Assembly: GCF_002894645.1 (NCBI RefSeq)
Contig: NZ_NCQY01000020.1
Coordinates: forward strand, 382,804 to 446,803
DNA: 64,000 nucleotides
Reading direction: 5' to 3'
Source: Salinibacter altiplanensis
Lineage (GTDB): Bacteria > Bacteroidota > Rhodothermia > Rhodothermales > Salinibacteraceae
Shown: positions 62,026 to 64,000 of the stretch, piece by piece
Layout of the letters: every line of letters begins with the position of its first letter
Numbering within the stretch: the stretch's first letter is position 1
The notes under the pieces: model-generated
Seen by the model: the letters and a program-made list of their open reading frames with translations, nothing else
Told to the model about the DNA's origin: nothing
Databases searched by the model: none
Translations under genes and position numbers: made by a program

Positions 62026-62386
62026 CGGAGCGATCGCGGCCCCAGGGGAGCGGTTCAGAGCCCGCAGGGTGCTCTGGTGGAGGGTCCGGTGGAGCGGAGT
62101 CAGTTTTCACCCAAAGCACCCAATTTCACGGTTCGTATTATAGTAGGAGGTATGAACATAATCAAAAAATATGCCTAACGAAATTTCGACCAGAAGATAC
62201 GACGTTCTGCCCCGCAATCTCATGCTCACACTCGAACCTGAACCAGGGGAACTACTTCCCAAACCGGGAGGCCCCGCGCGACCGTTCGGACGAGCGATCG
62301 TGCTGACAGGAAGGAAAACGGCCCAGGGGTCCGGACCCGATCCACTCTCCCCGAGAGACCGAGGAAGGAACAGCCGAGGGGGCTAC
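62026..62386 (+). other. Intergenic region between the kinase and MITE copy C
   Basis: 361 bases. A strong ribosome-binding-like AGGAGG (62145-62150) precedes an 8-codon frame at 62152 (MNIIKKYA), whose stop overlaps the ATG at 62171 of a 107-codon frame that runs into the MITE. The latter reads MPNEISTRRYDVLPRNLMLT at first but soon becomes Pro/Arg-rich, so I do not call it a gene. TATTAT near 62137 could be a -10 box. A 12-base palindrome GGGTCCGGACCC lies near 62327. Confidence 0.4.
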
Positions 62387-62602
62387 GAACCTGTTTTGAT
62401 TTTGGATCGGATGGGGGGAACGAGCATCGATGAGCCGACAATTGGCCCATGGCCGAGGGCTGTCGTGGGGCGCCCTGAGTGCCAGCGAAGCTAGTGCTGC
62501 CGTGCAGTGAAGTGCTTTCAGAGTGCTACTGCCTAAGCCCGGCGGCGATGTGCAAGCCCTCACTGCTGCTCGGAGCCCCGAGGCGGAAATTGAAACAGGT
62601 TC
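62387..62602 (-). mobile_element. MITE copy C (full length, inverted)
   Basis: A 216-base element with perfect terminal inverted repeats GAACCTGTTT/AAACAGGTTC. Its reverse complement aligns along its whole length with copy B. Flanking triplets are TAC (62384-62386) and TAA (62603-62605), an imperfect trace of a TNA duplication. No coding capacity. It lies 46 bases downstream of the permease stop on the other side. Confidence 0.85.
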
Positions 62603-62648
62603 TAAGGGGGAGTGGCCCGTGCGTCCACGACGGAACGACTCTCGGCGC

Positions 62649-64000
62649 CTACCGAACGACGCCCTCCTGCTCGCCCAGGCGGTACAGCTCGTAAAGCCGA
62701 TTGATGCCGGCTGGATTGCCGATGATGGTCACCCGGTCTCCCTCGTCCAGCGTCATGTGCCTGGAGGGAACCGTGATTTGCCCGTCTCGCCGAACCAGGG
62801 CCACGAGCACGCCGGCCGGCAGGCCCAGGTCCTCCACCCGGCGGTCGATGATTTCCTCCGTGCTTGTGCCGGAGAGGAGGTGAAGCGTGAGATAGCGCTC
62901 GTGGTGCAGGAGGCTTTCTTTTACCTCCTGCTCGTCGGTCGCCGCTCGCCACTCGACCATGAACTGCTCCTCGTCGACCCGGTTGGCGAGGGTCGCCAGC
63001 GTGCGAAGGTGCTCGCCCTCGTCGTCCTTCGGGCTCACGAGGAAGAAGAACGCGTAGACCGGCTCTGAGGTATCGAGCTCCTCCAGCTCGTCCTCCAAGT
63101 CGACGCAGATGCCGGACTGGCAGTGCACCATGACCATCTTTGGTTCGGTGATGCCGTCGAGCCGGCAGTACGGGAGGGCCGCCCCGTGGGACACAGACAC
63201 GGCGCTGTAGGGGGCCCCCTCCAGAAAGCCGTGGCACAGCGTCTCCGTCGAAATGCCGTACTCCTCCGCGAGGCGCACAGACACATCCTCGACCACGTCC
63301 CGGTAGGGCACGGGGGTGTCGAGGTGGAGGACATCCGACTCGGCCACGAGCCGGTCGAACGCGGTGTCGTGCCCCACCCCCTTCTCTTCGAGAATGGTCT
63401 GTAGCTCGCGGTCGAGGCCGTCGTCGCGCTGCTTCCCCAGGCGAGCGAAGAGGTGAAAGATGGCGCCCTCGCGGGGGAGGTTTCGGGCGTAGTAGAAGTA
63501 CCATCCCACGCCCACCAGCGCCACCACGACGGTGAAGACGATCGCCAGCGTGCCCATCTCCGAGATGAGAAAGGCCGGAATGACGAGGCCGGCCACCTGC
63601 ATCCAGGGGTAGAGGGGCGACCGGTAGCCCGGCGCGTAGGACGGAATTTCGCTCTCCCGCATCACAATGACCGCGAAGTTGAGGAGCGCGAAGATCAGCA
63701 GCTGGAAGGCACTCGCCAGCTTGGCCACCCCTTCCTCCGAGAGGACGAAGATGACGATCAGCATGAGCCCGACTGTCACCACGATCGACCGGGTGGGCGT
63801 GTCGAAGCGTCCGATTTTGGCGAAGCCGTCGGGCAGCAAGCGGTCGCGGGCCATGGCCAGTGGATAGCGCGAGGCCGACATGATGCCGGCATTGCCGGTG
63901 GAGGCGAAGGCCGCGACGGCCGCCACGACGATCAGAATCGGGCCGAGGGTGTACGGGAGCCAGTTGAAGAAGACCTCGCCGGAGGTATACACCGGCGTCA
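62649..64000 (-). CDS. APC permease fused to PTS EIIA-like and RCK_C domains (5' end beyond window)
   Basis: Partial; the N-terminal part lies beyond 64000 and the first codons seen are internal. Residues of the visible 450 begin with late APC permease helices (LPYTLGPILIVVAAVAAFAS, SASRYPLAMARDRLLPDGFA). A cytoplasmic PTS EIIA type-2-like domain follows (LCHGFLEGAPYSAVSVSHGA through HLRTLATLANRVDEEQ). The C-terminal RCK_C/TrkA_C domain is AGVLVALVRRDGQITVPSRH through DRVTIIGNPAGINRLYEL. The position of the phosphorylated histidine in EIIA (AIPHG in PtsN) reads ALPYC here, so the domain probably senses rather than transfers phosphate. It probably imports amino acids under nucleotide or ion control. 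Confidence 0.85.
   Translation of the reverse strand, partial: TPVYTSGEVFFNWLPYTLGPILIVVAAVAAFASTGNAGIMSASRYPLAMARDRLLPDGFAKIGRFDTPTRSIVVTVGLMLIVIFVLSEEGVAKLASAFQLLIFALLNFAVIVMRESEIPSYAPGYRSPLYPWMQVAGLVIPAFLISEMGTLAIVFTVVVALVGVGWYFYYARNLPREGAIFHLFARLGKQRDDGLDRELQTILEEKGVGHDTAFDRLVAESDVLHLDTPVPYRDVVEDVSVRLAEEYGISTETLCHGFLEGAPYSAVSVSHGAALPYCRLDGITEPKMVMVHCQSGICVDLEDELEELDTSEPVYAFFFLVSPKDDEGEHLRTLATLANRVDEEQFMVEWRAATDEQEVKESLLHHERYLTLHLLSGTSTEEIIDRRVEDLGLPAGVLVALVRRDGQITVPSRHMTLDEGDRVTIIGNPAGINRLYELYRLGEQEGVVR

Overview
The window looks like a chromosomal stretch from a high-GC, halophilic member of the Bacteroidota/Rhodothermota lineage; Salinibacter is the closest match I recognise. The reasons are an acidic, Asp/Glu-rich proteome, C-terminal type IX secretion (T9SS) sorting domains, a TonB-dependent receptor with a carboxypeptidase-regulatory-like N-terminal domain, and short AT-rich patches between genes of roughly 65% GC. 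The genus is an inference from style; no database was searched. There is no rRNA, CRISPR array, phage module or transposase gene.

Layout. 1-11 kb: GNAT acetyltransferase, family-2 glycosyltransferase, ilvE, a queuosine-precursor transporter, a HEAT-redoxin fusion, a UvrD helicase with a DnaQ-like exonuclease inserted in it, and a secreted S9 peptidase. 11-20.5 kb: TonB receptor, amino-acid permease, tRNA-Lys and tRNA-Leu with a terminator, a 1-kb repeat-bearing spacer, a lipoprotein alpha-amylase, an MFS transporter and a zinc alcohol dehydrogenase. 20.5-26.5 kb: a DUF2207 membrane protein, a riboflavin cluster (unknown gene, ribD, ribE, DUF2007 protein), plsC and tRNA-Gln.

26.5-36.2 kb: an AT-rich leader with a textbook promoter precedes a 2371-residue T9SS-exported subtilisin carrying cohesin-like and dockerin-like modules. 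Next comes a second T9SS protein with a cohesin-like domain, so the pair may form a surface complex. 36.2-41.8 kb is the phosphate regulon phoB-pstS-pstC-pstA-pstB-phoU, without phoR. 42.3-47.4 kb: MATE transporter, outer-membrane barrel protein, and an HNH-nuclease/SF2-helicase fusion with a small gene upstream.

47.6-51.9 kb: ilvA, a TetR-family regulator, and a nitroreductase-DoxX-unknown operon, with matching 20-bp dyads in front of tetR and in front of the nitroreductase. Two of three copies of a short non-autonomous transposable element (MITE) lie here, each exactly at a stop codon (ilvA and tetR). The third copy is at 62.4 kb. A separate REP-like inverted-repeat element lies at 51.7-51.9 kb.

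52-64 kb: MsbA-like ABC exporter, CBS-domain protein, short-chain dehydrogenase, small secreted protein, OsmC protein, unknown protein, aroE, a multi-PAS/GAF histidine kinase, and the C-terminal part of an amino-acid permease fused to a PTS EIIA-like domain (its phospho-histidine replaced) and an RCK_C domain, cut by the window end.
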